Source of the DNA: Budorcas taxicolor
Taxonomy: Eukaryota; Chordata; Mammalia; Artiodactyla; Bovidae
Direction: 5' to 3'
NCBI RefSeq assembly: GCF_023091745.1
Contig: NC_068928.1
Span: forward strand, 12,480,001 to 12,544,000
DNA length: 64,000 bases
The notes beneath the pieces were generated by a model. That model did no database searches and was not told the DNA's origin. It saw only the letters and a program-made list of their open reading frames with translations. How positions within the stretch are numbered: the first letter of the stretch is position 1; every line of letters begins with the position of its first letter. The translations under genes were made by a program, and so were the position numbers. Positions 46,082 through 57,479 of this stretch are shown here, in pieces.

Positions 46082-46163
46082 TTCTTAACTCCAAATGCAG
46101 TCACACTGGGGGTTAGGGCTTCAGCATATGAATGTGTAGACGCATACATTTGATCCATAACAG

Positions 46164-46586
46164 AAATGTAATTATGGTTGACCTTTGATTAACTTTAGGG
46201 GTTCAGGGTGCTGACCCACCACCCTAGTTAAATTTGGGTATGGTTAAATATGGGTTACCAATGAAATGTATGTTGATTTCTGATGCCTCTTTGTCTAATA
46301 TTTTCTCTTTAACCTTCCTATTTTCACTTTATTAACTTTCTTATTTCATTTGCCTTCATTTCTTCAATCTTGTTCTACTTCTACTTCCTGCATCATTTCT
46401 TTCTTAGGCCAGAGAACTCATTGGTGGGAATTTTGGTAAATATTTTTCCATAACGCTGGAGATCTCAAATCAGGGCCCAGTGGCCTTTCTTCTCTGTTAT
46501 CGGAAGATCACATAAAATGAGGAGGGATGGATTTGTATGAGGGCTAATGTATATCTCTTTGGCTTTCTTTTTCAGATTTTTCAAAT
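46164..46586. other. Intron sequence, nothing recognised
   Basis: Unassigned. Confidence 0.5.
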
Positions 46587-46645
46587 GTTTAGAGCAGGGG
46601 TCCCCAAACCTCCAGTATCTAAGGCCTCGTGATCTGATTTGAGGT
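46587..46645 (+). repeat. Inverted partial copy of a hAT-type end
   Basis: About 59 bp matching the complement of 47042-47102 with few differences, beginning GTTTAGAGCAGGGGTCCCCA. It carries the terminus of the element to the right plus at least eight bases of its flank. Confidence 0.8.
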
Positions 46646-46909
46646 CTATACATGGAATGTGTTGCGTTCATATGAACAGTGAACACTTAATATAGGAGTC
46701 TTAAATCAGATTTAATTTTTCATTAGCTTCCAAGTGTGCGTTCCAGATTTTAAAAGTTTACACTTTATTATACTTCTTTCACACTCTTACCAGAATAACT
46801 CCTGAAAACATAAAAACTCATTAGCATATTTATCACCCTAGATATTCCTTCCACTTCTTTTCCCATACTTTCACAATTCCCACACTTTGCATTCCAGCCT
46901 CTTAAGCTG

Positions 46910-47094
46910 TCCTGCAAACCGGTGGTCTTCAGCCTTTCTGGCACCAGGGACCCGTTTTGTGGAAGACTGGGGTTGGGGGTGGGGATGGTTTGGGGATGAT
47001 TCAGGTGACTTACTCTGCACTTTATTTCTATTGTTATTACATCCGCTCCACCTCAGATCACCAGGCCTTAGATCCTGGAGACTGGGGACCCCTG
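46910..47094 (-). mobile_element. hAT-type MITE
   Basis: Antisense non-coding element. The complement starts CAGGGGTCCCCAGTCTCC, and the far end has 'caccagggacccgttttgtg'. Similar short elements are common in mammals; the exact family is not assigned. Confidence 0.65.
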
Positions 47095-47354
47095 CTCTAA
47101 ACTCCTGACATCCTCTGACCTCTGTGCTCACTCCCTTCCTGATACTCGACTGTTCTTCCTGTTTCTCTGTCTTGGGCTCATTCTTAATTTTCTAGCGTGA
47201 GAATGGCCCCCTTTTATGAAACTTCCTAGATTCCTCTGTAACCTTCTGTACTCCCATATCACTTACTTATACCATTTAGGCTATTTATTATATTTTACTT
47301 TGTGTTTTTAGAATGTTCCTTATGTATTCATTTATTTAGCAAACATTTGAATCC

Positions 47355-47455
47355 CTGGGTTCTACTTACAGACTTCAGTTTATTGTTTTGGGTTGGAGCC
47401 TGGGCATCAGAATTCTTTCAGTGCGCCTCAGGTGATTCCAGGATTAAGAATTTAT
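47355..47455. repeat. MER5A-like hAT fragment
   Basis: 'ttgggttggagcctgggcat' and 'gcctcaggtgattccaggat' resemble MER5A. Short and decayed. Confidence 0.5.
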
Positions 47456-47759
47456 CAAATAAAGATATAACACAGTGCCCACAGAAAGAGTTCAGAGTTG
47501 TGGTGGCTTGATGCTGAGATGCTGGTGGAGTGCTTAGGGAAGGAGCATGGCTTGCGGTGCATGATGCCTAATAGTCCTTTGCAAAACAAATGCTGAAAGC
47601 TGTTTTCTCTTGTCACCTTTTTTTCATAAAAACAAACATCCTCAGGTTTCTTTTGGTTAACGAAAACAGGTGCTAATGCAGGTTTCTCATTAAAAGTGAA
47701 GTGGTATAAAGTGAACTTTTGGAAACTGGGGGATACCTGTGTATGTGCGTATGTGTGCA
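47456..47759. other. Intron sequence, nothing recognised
   Basis: Unassigned. Confidence 0.5.
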
Positions 47760-47986
47760 TGCAAAGTTGCTTCAGTTGTGTCCGACTGTTTGCGACCCTG
47801 TGGGCTATAGCCTGCTTGGACCCAATGGCTTCTCTGTCCATGGGATTCTCCAGGCAAGAGTACTGGAGTCAGTTGTTACCATGCCTTCCTCCAGGGGATC
47901 TTCCCAACCCAGGGATCGAACCTACATCTCTTATGTCTCCTGCATTGGCAGGCGAGTTCTTTACCACTAGCTCTTCCTGGGAAGCT
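47760..47986 (-). repeat. Bov-tA SINE
   Basis: Antisense: 'gcttcagttgtgtccgactg', 'cccagggatcgaacctacat', 'cttcctgggaagctcc'. Confidence 0.9.
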
Positions 47987-48146
47987 CCGCCTGTATATAA
48001 TTAGTTGAAATACATAGTTTCGTTTAGTTTTCCTGATATTTTATGTAGCTGTATGGGCCATTCAGAATATGCTTGGATTACTGTGTAACTGGAAACAGCT
48101 AGACAAACAACAGTGAAATGTTTTTTCTGCTCTTATTTATATTCTT

Positions 48147-49197
48147 GTTGTTGTTATTCAGTTGCTCAGTCATGTCCGAATCTTTGTGACCCCATGGACT
48201 GCCAGGCTTCCCTGTCCTTCACCATCTCCTGGAGTTTGCCCAGATTCATGACAACTGAGTCCATGATGCCATCCAACCATCTCATCATCTGTTGTCCTCT
48301 TCTCCTCCTGACTTCAGTCTTTCCCAGGATCATGGTCTTTTCCAGTAAGTGGGCTCTTAGCAAGTGGCCAAGGTTTGGAGCTTCAGCTTCACCCCTCAGT
48401 CTTTCCAGTGAATATTCAGGATTTATTTCCTTTAGGATTGATTGGTTTGATCTCCAAGGGACTCTCAAGAGTCTTCTCCAACGCCACAGTTCAAAAGTGT
48501 CAATTCTTTGGCGCTCAGCTTTCTTTATGATCCAACTCTGACATCCATACATGACTACTGGAAAAACCATAGCTTTGACTAGACAGACCTTTGTTGGCAA
48601 AGTAATGTCTCTGCTTTTTGATACGCTGTGTAGGTTTGTCATAGCTTTTCTTCCAAGGAGCAAGTGTCTTTTAATTTCATGGCTGCAGTCATCATCTGCA
48701 GTGATTTTGGAGCCCCCCAAAATAAAATCTGTTGTTGTTTCCATATTTCCCATCTGTTTGCCATGAAGTGATGGGACCGGATGCATGTTCCTAGTTTTTT
48801 GAATGTTGAGTTTTAGACAGCTTTTTCACTTACCTGTTTTACCTTCATCAAGAGGCTCTTTAGTTCCTCTTTGCTCTCTACCATAAGGATGGTGTCATCA
48901 GCATATCTGAAGTTACTGATATTTCTCCCAGCAATCTTGATTCCAGCTTGTGCTTCATCCAACCCGGCAGTTCTCATGATGTACTCTACATATAAATAAA
49001 TAAGGTGACAGTATACAGCCTTGACGCACACCTTTCCCAATTTTGAACCTGTCTACTGTTCCATGTCTGGTTCTAACTGTTGCTTCTTGACCTGCCTAGA
49101 GGTCAGGAAGCAGGTTTGTCAGGCAGCAGGTAAGGTGGTCTTCCCATCTCTTTGAGAATTTTACACAATATGTTGTGATCTACACAGTCAAAGGCCT
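48147..49197 (-). mobile_element. BovB LINE, 5'-truncated, 1.05 kb
   Basis: Antisense, older-looking copy. The minus strand encodes FRYADDTILMVESKEELKSL (intact YADD box), KSRDITLPTKVCLVKAMVFP and VVMYGCQSWIIKKAERQRID in broken frames. 3' end at the left ('gttattcagttgctcagtca'). Confidence 0.94.
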
Positions 49198-49394
49198 TAT
49201 ATTTTTAAAATCCATTTAAAAATACCCTCTAGAGAAGGGTATTTGGGAGGGAGAAATTCCAGGAAGTTCCAAAAAACCACAAAACTTCAATTTACCAGTC
49301 CTGTTACATGCAGACAACTATTTATATGTTGATAGCATCTATGTTGTGTTTGCAGTTTACCTCACATTTACATTGTGTTAGGTATTATGAGGAA

Positions 49395-49580
49395 TTGTTT
49401 AGTTGCTAAGTTGTGTCCAGCTCTTTGCAACCCCATGGACTGTAACCAGTCAGGTTCTTCTGTCTATGGGATTTCCCAGGCAAGAATACTGGAGTGATTT
49501 GCCATTTCCTTCTCTAGGGGATATTTCAGTTTCCTGTGTTGATAGGCAGATTCTTTACCGCTGAGCCACCAGGGAAGCCC
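49395..49580 (-). repeat. Bov-tA SINE
   Basis: Antisense: 'gttgctaagttgtgtccagc', 'tactggagtgatttgccatt', 'accgctgagccaccaggga'. Confidence 0.9.
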
Positions 49581-49624
49581 ATTAGAAAGGATATGGAGAT
49601 GATTTAAAATACAGAGTATAAAAA

Positions 49625-49765
49625 AAAATCTAGAGGAGAACTTTAGATCATATGCAAATACTACATCATTTTATATAAGAGATTTTGTTCCTCTCTGGAT
49701 TTTGGTGAGTGGAGTGGCAGTGCTTGTCCTGGAACCGATTCCCTGAGGATACTAAGAGGTGACTT
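49625..49765 (-). repeat. Tigger-type MITE remnant
   Basis: Resembles the right-hand part of the element at 9777-9929: 'atttggattttg'-like 'ctctggattttggtgag', 'gtcctggaaccgattccctg', 'ggatactaagaggtgac'. Decayed. Confidence 0.5.
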
Positions 49766-50132
49766 GGGTGACTTCTTTACGATTAATGACAATACTTTCT
49801 CTATGCTTGTCTGTCATACCTGCAGAAATTGCCTCCTTTTTCTTGATATTTCTCCTCTTCGCTTTTTCTTTTCCTTCCGTCCCTTTGTTCCAGGGTTAGG
49901 TGGGTCTGCTGGGATGGTAATATTAGTCTGCAGAGGAAAAAGGAGAGGGGCAGGAAAAAACTGTTCTTTTTTGAACTTTTACCTCCTCCCTCCAGACCTC
50001 ATTTGTCACAACTTTCTTCCAGAGTTAGGAGTGGAAAGGGAACGGGGCTGCTCTCATTGCTGCTGGAAATCTCTTCCTCTCCTCCTAGACTGTCATTATC
50101 AGACATCCATTCTTTTCCTGTATTTAAGTCGT

Positions 50133-50135
<3 letters not shown>
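49766..50135. other. Intron sequence, nothing recognised
   Basis: Unassigned, with pyrimidine-rich stretches. The 155-codon frame at 49764-50231 runs through the AC repeat and is not supported. Confidence 0.45.

Positions 50136-50171
<36 letters not shown>
50136..50171. repeat. (AC)18 microsatellite
   Basis: Uninterrupted dinucleotide repeat of 36 bases. Confidence 0.98.
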
Positions 50172-50173
<2 letters not shown>

Positions 50174-51033
50174 AAGTGACAGTGTTAGATTCAAATATAT
50201 GTATGTTTTGTGTGTGCTCATAACCAGTTGACCAGAGGTTTCCAAACTTGGCAGCTGGTGGGCTTTATTAAGACTGCATGTTGGTTAATTTTTTTAATTA
50301 ACTGCTAATACTTTTAAAGTAGAGAGATTTCACAAAATTTTTACATTCTTGGGGTCCTCATTGCTACATTGCAGCCTATGCCTGGAACTTAGTAGCAGCT
50401 TCATGCTGGGGAAGGAATATGTGTTTTCTAGGGTTCCACAGGCCCCGCTTCATCATTTATATTACCAGTATTTCCGTTTTTGAACTTTGCATCATTAGTC
50501 TTTACTACCACCAGTAATTCCTTTTATTCTTGAAGTTGTGTTCCAGAGCAGAGGAGATACAGAATATTTTATTCATACAACTTTTTTTCCCAGTGTCGAA
50601 TCTGAGAATAGTCAAATACAAAGGAGATGCCTTATATTTCTGGCCTTTTGCGTTGGAATTACACATGTATGTTCATTTATTTGGACAGTATTTATTGGTA
50701 GTGATGGGAGAGGATCAAATGAAATTTGGTTCAGAAATAGTGGAGAGTGGGGTGCCAGTGCCTTCTCTGATTAAAGAAGCACAGGTTTCTTGTTAGTGCT
50801 CACCACCCTGACTGTGTAGTCCTTCGCTGGGATATAGACTGCCTGCAGTGACTTCAGCGCCCTCCCCTTAGCTCACACAGTGTACTGTTGCTTTCATCCT
50901 GCGCTGAAAACCAAGTAATGAGAGAGGGTGGGAAAGTCTTAGATGAGAAGGTGTCCAGGAAACACAGATGTGTGGTTACGTTTAAACCAAATCCAGCCAC
51001 ATCAGTCACTGGTACACCAGTTGATACAAGCTG
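50172..51033. other. Intron sequence; short BOV-A2 scrap at 50742-50774
   Basis: Mostly unassigned. 'gagtggggtgccagtgcctt' at 50747 matches the end of a BOV-A2 unit. Confidence 0.45.
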
Positions 51034-51045
51034 TAAATCTTACTT

Positions 51046-51270
51046 CTGTATTCCCAAGTGGCACAGTGGTAAAGAATCCACCTGCCCATGCAGGCGATGC
51101 AAGAGATGCAGGTTTGATCTCTAGGTTGAGAAGATTTCCTGGAGTAGGAAATGGCAACCCACTCCAGTATTCTTGCCTGGAAAATTCCGTGGGCGAAGGA
51201 ACCTGGTGAGTTACAGTCCATGGTGTCACAAAGAGTTGGACACAACTGAATGACGGAGCACACATGCATA
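51046..51270 (+). repeat. Bov-tA SINE
   Basis: Sense. 12-bp TSD with one mismatch: taaatcttactt (51034-51045) and taaatcctactt (51271-51282). Confidence 0.94.
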
Positions 51271-51324
51271 TAAATCCTACTTAGCTCAGAAGACACGTAT
51301 TTTCTCTTACAAACGTAACTGGTA

Positions 51325-51576
51325 GTTCAGTTCAGTCGCTCAGTTGTGTGTGACTCTTTGCAACCCCATGAATCACAGCACACCAGGCCTCCCCGTCCAT
51401 CACCAACTCCCGGAGTTCACTCAGACTCGCGTCCATCGAGTTGGTGATGCCATCCAGCCATCTCATCCTCTGTTGTCCCCTTCTCCTCCTGCCCCCAATC
51501 CCTCCCAGCATCAGAGTCTTTTCCAATGAGTCAACTCTTCTCATGAGGTGGCCAAAGTACTGGAGTTTCAGCTTAG
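51325..51576 (-). repeat. BovB LINE 3' end, 250 bp
   Basis: Antisense. Starts with 'agttcagttcagtcgctcag'. The minus strand encodes QQRMRWLDGITNSMDASLSE. 5'-truncated. Confidence 0.95.
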
Positions 51577-51759
51577 GTTGTTTATATTGATAAGTTGCTA
51601 TATTAGGTTTATTATAGGTCAGCTAGGTCTTGAGAATGTCATGCTATGGATGTCCAAATGTGAGAAGAAATCACAGTAAGGAGATCTTGATATGAAATAC
51701 ATATATATATATGCAAACAGTCACTAGAATCACAACTGGCTATCTGCTTCATTCTCCGT

Positions 51760-52000
51760 TGTACTTAGTAATGTAGTTTGGGAGCTCTCTTTCCCCTTTT
51801 TAGGTGTTCTTCCCTGTGCACAACTATGTCTTTCATGTTTACTGTATTGTTATTGCTTATTCATGAGTCTTGTCTCTTGGCTGAGTTCCTCGAAGGCAAA
51901 GTTGGCTTATTAGTTTTGTGTTCCTCATGGCCTAGCACAGTTTTTGGGCATGTGATCAGTAAGGGCCCAGTAACCTTTAATTAATGATTGATTAACTGAC
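51760..52000 (+). repeat. L2 3' end
   Basis: 'gagttcctcgaaggcaaag', 'catggcctagcacagttttt', then 'gatcagtaagggcccagtaa'. Diverged. Confidence 0.45.
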
Positions 52001-52518
52001 TGCATTTCAGAGGGTCTTACTGGAGGGATTCTGTTTCTGTGGTAAACACCATAATCTTTATTTTATTTCTGTTTCAGTATTTGCCCTTTCTGTGTAATTG
52101 CTTTTATCAATACTTTCGTGCTCTAATCATTAAGTGACTATCAAGTACTTTATTTTTCTTACCATATCTTGTATTTGAGTGTGAGTTGCTAATTCTCACT
52201 AATTGACTATTTTGAAAACTGAGATGTCTTGAAGTCAAGGCTTTTTGTTGAATGAGGTTTGTGTTCAGTTCTCTTGAAAATTTGTTTTGATATGAGAAGA
52301 GCAAAGTTTCTCCCTTATTCCCTTGTCTTATTTCATACTTCCTGTTTGAGCAACTTTCACTTTCACTTTTCCTGTTTGAGAAAGGATTTTAATTCTGTTC
52401 CAATAGTTTTCAATAAGATTCTAGTTGGTTTCTTAACTCTCATGAGTGTTACAGGTGTAGTTGAAATGTTTCTACAGTTCCTTAGATTAAGCAAAACCTA
52501 AAGTAAAACCAGTCCTTG
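52001..52518. other. Intron sequence, nothing recognised
   Basis: AT-rich, unassigned. Confidence 0.5.
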
Positions 52519-52527
52519 AGATTTATT

Positions 52528-52651
52528 TATTTGGCTGAGCTGGTTCTTCAGTAGCAGCATGTGGAATCCAGTTCCCTGACCAGGGATTGAACCCAAGCCC
52601 CCTGTGTTGGGAGCAAAGAGTCCTAGCCACTGGACCACCATGGAAGTCCCA
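52528..52651 (-). repeat. CHR-type SINE
   Basis: Antisense, short form. 9-bp TSD agatttatt at 52519-52527 and 52652-52660. Confidence 0.92.
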
Positions 52652-52860
52652 AGATTTATTTTTTGAGGGTGAAATACCTCTTTAAGATATTATCATTGTG
52701 GTCAGATGTATTAGTTTACTGTCAGACTTTCCATTTTTATTCTGGGGTCCTTTCTTCATTTCTAATCTGGTCTTGTTCTCTATGCTTACTGCATAGCTGT
52801 CCTCCTCAGATACCTTAATCATCCTGGAAATTTCCCTTACCTCTCTCCTGTTGCAGTCAG

Positions 52861-53787
52861 TCCAACTCTCACATCCATACATGACAACTGGAAAAACCAT
52901 AGCTTTGACTAGATGGACCTTTGTTGGCAAAGTAATGTCTCTGCTCTTTAATATGCTGTCTAGGTTGGTCATAGCTTTTCTTTCAAGGAGCAAGCGTCTT
53001 TTAATTTCATGGCTGCAGTCACCATCTGCCTTGATTTTGGAGCCCCCAAAAATAAAGTCTGTCAGTTTCCACTGTTTCCCCATCTATTTGCCATGAAGTG
53101 ATGGGACCAGATGCCATGATCTTAGTTTTCTGAATGTTGAGTTTTAAGCCAACTTCTTCACTCTCCTCTTTTACTTTCATCTAGAGGCTCTTTAGTTCTT
53201 TGCTTTCTGCCATAAGGGTGGTATCATCTGCATATCTGAGGTTATTGATTATTTCTCCTGGCAATCTTGATTCAAGCTTGTGTTTCATCCAGCCCAGTAT
53301 TTTGTATGATGTATTCTGCATATAAATTAAATAAGCAGAGTGACAATATACAGCTTTGATGTACTCCTATAAAGAAAGCTGAGTGCTGAAGAATTGATGC
53401 TTTTGAACTATGGTGTTGGAGAAGACTCTTAAGAGTCCCTTGGGCAAAAAAAAAGAAAAGAGTCCCTTGGGCAGCATGGAGATCCAACCAGTCCATTCTA
53501 CAGGAAGTCAGTCCTGAATATTCATTGGAACGACTGATGCCGAAGCTGAAACTGCAATACTTTGGCCACATGATGTGAAGAACTGACTCATTGGAAAAGA
53601 CCCTGATGCTGGGAAGGATTTGAAGGCAGGGGGAGACTGAGGATAAGATGGTTGGATGGCATCACCAACTCAATAGACGTGAGTTTGAGTAAGCTCCGGG
53701 AGTTGGTGGTGGACAGGGAAGCCTGGTGTGCTGCAGTCCATGGGGTCACAGAGTCAGACATAACTGAGTGCCTGAACTGAACTGCGA
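52861..53787 (+). mobile_element. BovB LINE with 5' inversion
   Basis: 53362-53787 is the sense 3' end, beginning at the 'aagaaagctgag' position of ORF2. 52861-53355 is antisense and ends, in element order, at 'gagagttggact', which is the sequence directly before that point. Together they form one element whose 5' portion is flipped. TSD cagtcag at 52854-52860 and 53788-53794. The minus-strand part encodes SHEIKRRLLLERKAMTNLDS. The sense part has a 16-bp local duplication around an A-run (gagtcccttgggca at 53433 and 53459). Confidence 0.93.
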
Positions 53788-53794
53788 CAGTCAG

Positions 53795-54110
53795 AGTTTC
53801 CTGGATCTGTCTTCTTTCCTTTGTTTACCCCCTCATTTTGTTGTAGGACAGTCTCCTGTAACTTTCTGGAAAAGGTACAAGAGAGTGTTACATTTTTTCC
53901 CTTATTATATTTTTATAGTACCCTATTCTTATTTGGATATAATTTTCTTATTCTCCTTTTCTGAGAATATTTGGAGGTTTTCACTTTTTTTCATCCTTCA
54001 TCATTATTTCTACTTACCCCTCTTTTCCCCTATTTGTCTTGGTAATTTTCTTATTGAAATCTCCCTCAATATTTGGTGTTCCTTGACTGTTCATTCATTT
54101 TTTTTTTTTC
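53795..54110. other. Intron sequence, nothing recognised
   Basis: Possibly very old LINE sequence; not assignable. A 158-codon frame at 53768-54244 spans a BovB end and L1 and is not a gene. Confidence 0.4.
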
Positions 54111-54700
54111 AGTCTATGCTATTGATACATAATTTATATACAATAAAATGCATAGATTTTAAGAATTCAGTAAGTGAACCGTTGTTCACTTTTGTAGCCA
54201 CCACCCCAGTCAAATATATAAAACATTTCCACACCTCAGCATAGTTCCTTTCTGTCTCTCTGCAGGTGTCTGTTTCCTACAACTCCAGTCACATACTCCT
54301 TACTTCACTACCTGTCCACCACTGTCTTGGACACCGTAACTGGTTTTGCTTCTTTGCAGCTTTGATATATAATGTAGTCATATGGTATATGCTCTACCGT
54401 GTCTGGCTTATTTTGCCTAGTGTAGTTTTTGAGATTCATTTATGTTGATGCATGGATCAGTGGTTTCTTCATGTTTATTGCAGAATACTATTCCATTGTA
54501 TGACTATACTGCATTTACTTTATCACCTGTTCCTTTATCAAGGGGTTATTGTTGCTAGTTTTTTTCCCTATTGTTAATAAAGCTACTGTGTATATTTCTG
54601 TGCAGTATTTTCTTGTGTAATTAACAAGGAGTGGAATTAATTGGGTCATAAGGTTAAGTATATGCTTAACTGTATAATGACTATCAAACTGACTTTTTAT
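54111..54700 (-). repeat. Old L1 3' region
   Basis: Antisense: T-run, 'acataatttatatacaataa', 'tgtctggcttattttgccta', 'gtggaattaattgggtcata'. Confidence 0.8.
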
Positions 54701-55843
54701 TTTAAATAGTTTATGCATTAAAAGATTGATTGGAAGACTCATATGTTTGAGTATATCGCTTGTTGACTTGTGGATTTTCCTTTTGGGAACTCAGCCATTT
54801 TTAAAAGGGGAATGGCGGCATCCCCCTCACCCCATGTCAGTAACAGTAGGTCTCTGTTCTAGAATCATTTACTTTCTTCAGAGAATAATACTCATTGATT
54901 CTGCCCAGGTGATATATATGTCAGAATAGGGGAAGGAGAGCAGCGCAATGCAGATGCTCACTTAATCTTCACCTTTTTTCATACCTCATGGTCCTTCTTG
55001 TAGCTGTCAGCTAAACCTGGTGTGGTCGATTATGGAGCCTTTCTGTCTCCGTGTCTCAGAGAATGTGTCTTTGGTTTCTTGATGTATACCTGCATCTAAA
55101 AGTGGTATGCGGTGGCTAGATGGTAGATTGGTACCTGACTCTGATTAGTCTAAGCACTTCTCTTGTAACTTTCAACCAATTTCTCTTCCATCCCTCTTTT
55201 TACCGCTACCCTCCCCCCCCTTTTTTTTTTGTGGTAATTGGTACGGTGAATTCCAGAGCCTTTTTTGGGTGCTCTAGACAGGGTAAGTTAGTTTACTTTC
55301 TTGTCCACATTTCTCTGTTGGTTTCGATTGCTTAGGTTTCAATTTTCATGGGTCTGCTTAAGTGAGTCACCACTCCTCCAGACACTAATGTTCCCCAGAA
55401 AGATTTGACTCTCATAGTTCCTCAGTTCTTCTTTCTCCTATTTTCTTTGTCCTTGTGAGTTTGTGTCCTTTTTTTATTCTTGCTGCAATTTTAGTGAAGT
55501 CTGTAAAGAGAAAGGAGGTAAAGAAAAGACCCATGTGTTGAATTTTCTAATTTTTCCAGAAATTACCTTTTCTTTCTAAATTAATATTATGTTTTCCTAC
55601 CTTAAATTTTCTAGGCTTGATTCTCTTTTGTTCTCCATCCTGCCTAAATTTTTATTTTGAAAGTTTTCAAGGTTTCACTTGTATAGTGAACACTTCTAGG
55701 TATTCCTTGTCTATAGGTGAACTAATTGTCAGATTTTATTTTTTACTAAAAATACTGTTTATTTTCAGTAAATATGGATCTCTGGCAGTATTTTAGTGTC
55801 TGATAGTCTGTTTTGTGCCTACACAATCGCTTATTCAGTCTGT
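54701..55843. other. Intron sequence, nothing recognised
   Basis: Unassigned. Short C8 and T10 runs at about 55211-55230. Confidence 0.5.
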
Positions 55844-55854
55844 CTGTTTGCTTT

Positions 55855-56064
55855 CGTTGTTGTTTAGTCACTCTGTCGTGTCCGACTATTTTGGCTATCA
55901 TAGACTGTAACCCGCCAAGTTTCCCTGTCCATGAGATTTCCCAGGCAAGAATACTGGAATGGGTTGCCATTTCCTTATCCAGGGGATCTTCCTAAGCCAG
56001 GGACTGAACCTGCGTCCCTTGCTTTGGCAGGCGGATTCTTTATCCCTGAGCCACCAGGGAAGCC
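55855..56064 (-). repeat. Bov-tA SINE
   Basis: Antisense. TSD ctgtttgc at about 55844-55851 and 56065-56072. 'gttgtttagtcactctgtcg', 'atccctgagccaccagggaa'. Confidence 0.92.
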
Positions 56065-56072
56065 CTGTTTGC

Positions 56073-56927
56073 CTTTACAAATGCTTTAAAAAGTTTATGT
56101 GTGTGTCTTCTCATATTATAAATGAGTAGATTCATTAGTCATCAGTCATCATTGCTTTTTTTAAACATATTACCAAGCATTCCTTCAAATATCTGTAACC
56201 AACAGTGTATAGATTCTCACAGTGATTGATTTTTCTTGTCTCCTCCTCTGGACTACAAGCATCCTAATTTGTTATAAAGCCATTAATGAAAAGTAGGCAT
56301 ACTGAAGAAATAGGTATTCCAGCAGCTGAAGTAATTTCTTCTCCATAACTGTAATTTATAAAATTATCTTTGTTTTGTTTTTTCACTTTTGCATTCTAAA
56401 AAGGGGGAAAAATCAGTAAATTGGGGATGTTAATATTATGAATTCATTTTTTTAATGAATTAAGCATCTAGTAGTTATACTTTTCTGTAGTTGCTTATTT
56501 GAGTATTAGTTCTTTTTGTTTTATCATTGCCCTACAGGTTGTAGAATTTGTGAACTTTCCCTCCCTACCACGGACTTTTCTTGAATGATAATCTATGTGC
56601 CAGGCACTCTTCAGTCTTTATCTTGCTGGCCCTTTCTGCCTTCCTTGAGTGTGTAGACCAGCCCCTTCTTCTTGTCCTTTGGAAGCTGCTCTTGTTTTTC
56701 CTAAGTATTCCTTGTCAGTCTTGTTTGAATGTTTTTTCCTTTCTCAGCAGGGACTGTAAGCATTGCTTTCTTCCAGTTTTGTCTCTATGTCATTTGTGCT
56801 CTTTATTCATGACTTTAATTGCCAGCTACCTGCTCGTGACTTTCATCGAACCTTTCCTAAACTTTACACTCAGAATTGTAAAAACTCAGTGGGTCTCCTG
56901 AAGGTTGCTCATTTTCAGTATGTCCTT
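56073..56927. other. Intron sequence, nothing recognised
   Basis: 56580-56880 may be very old L2 or LTR sequence ('atgtgccaggcactcttcag'); not supported further. Confidence 0.4.
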
Positions 56928-56934
56928 ATCATTT

Positions 56935-57357
56935 CAGTTCAGTTCAGTCACTCAGTCGTGTCTGACTCTTTGCGACCCCATGGACTGCAGCAGGCCAGGC
57001 CTCCCTGTCCATCACTAACTCCCAGAGTCCACCCAAACTCATGTCCATTGAGTTGGTGATGCCATCCAACCATCCTCTGTCATCCCCTTCTCCTCCTGCC
57101 TTCAATCTTTCCCAGCATCAGGGTCTTTTCCAATGAGTCGGTTCTTCACATCAGGTGGCCAAAGTATTGGAGTTTCAGCTTCAACTTCAGTCCTTCCAGT
57201 GAACACCCAGGACTGATCTCCTTTAGGATGGACTGGTTGGATCTTCTTGCAGTCCAAGGGACTCTCAAGAGTCTTCTCCAACACCACAGTTCAAAAGCAC
57301 CAGTTCTTCAGCGCTCAGCTTTCTTTATAGTTCAACTCTCACATCCATACATGACTA
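56935..57357 (-). mobile_element. BovB LINE 3' end with TSD
   Basis: Antisense. The minus strand encodes ESPLDCKKIQPVHPKGDQSW in a shifted frame. 7-bp TSD atcattt at 56928-56934 and 57358-57364. Confidence 0.95.
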
Positions 57358-57479
57358 ATCATTTAATTTATTATTTATCATTTTTCCTTCCTCACTTTTT
57401 TTCTTACATTCTCTTTCTACATGCTAAGACTATCCTTCAAAATTTCTCAGCGTAGAATCCTGAATGTTATTCTACATTG

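Larger units (their letters stand above)
45066..46163 (-). mobile_element. MLT1-like MaLR LTR, split by SINE and BovB
   Basis: Antisense LTR pieces at 45066-45098, 45315-45597 and 46082-46163: 'cagcttgggctgccataaca', 'cttgcagatggctgccttct', 'cccacccttataatctcatt', 'gggggttagggcttcagcat', ending 'tttgatccataaca'. About 400 bp after removing the inserts. With the internal sequence on its left it is the 5' LTR of the antisense element. Confidence 0.8.

Noticed and set aside
49764..50231. 155-codon open frame
   Set aside because: Extended by reading through the AC microsatellite (Thr-His repeats); no domain.
53768..54244. 158-codon hydrophobic open frame
   Set aside because: It starts at the BovB 3' end and finishes in antisense L1; hydrophobicity reflects T-rich sequence.
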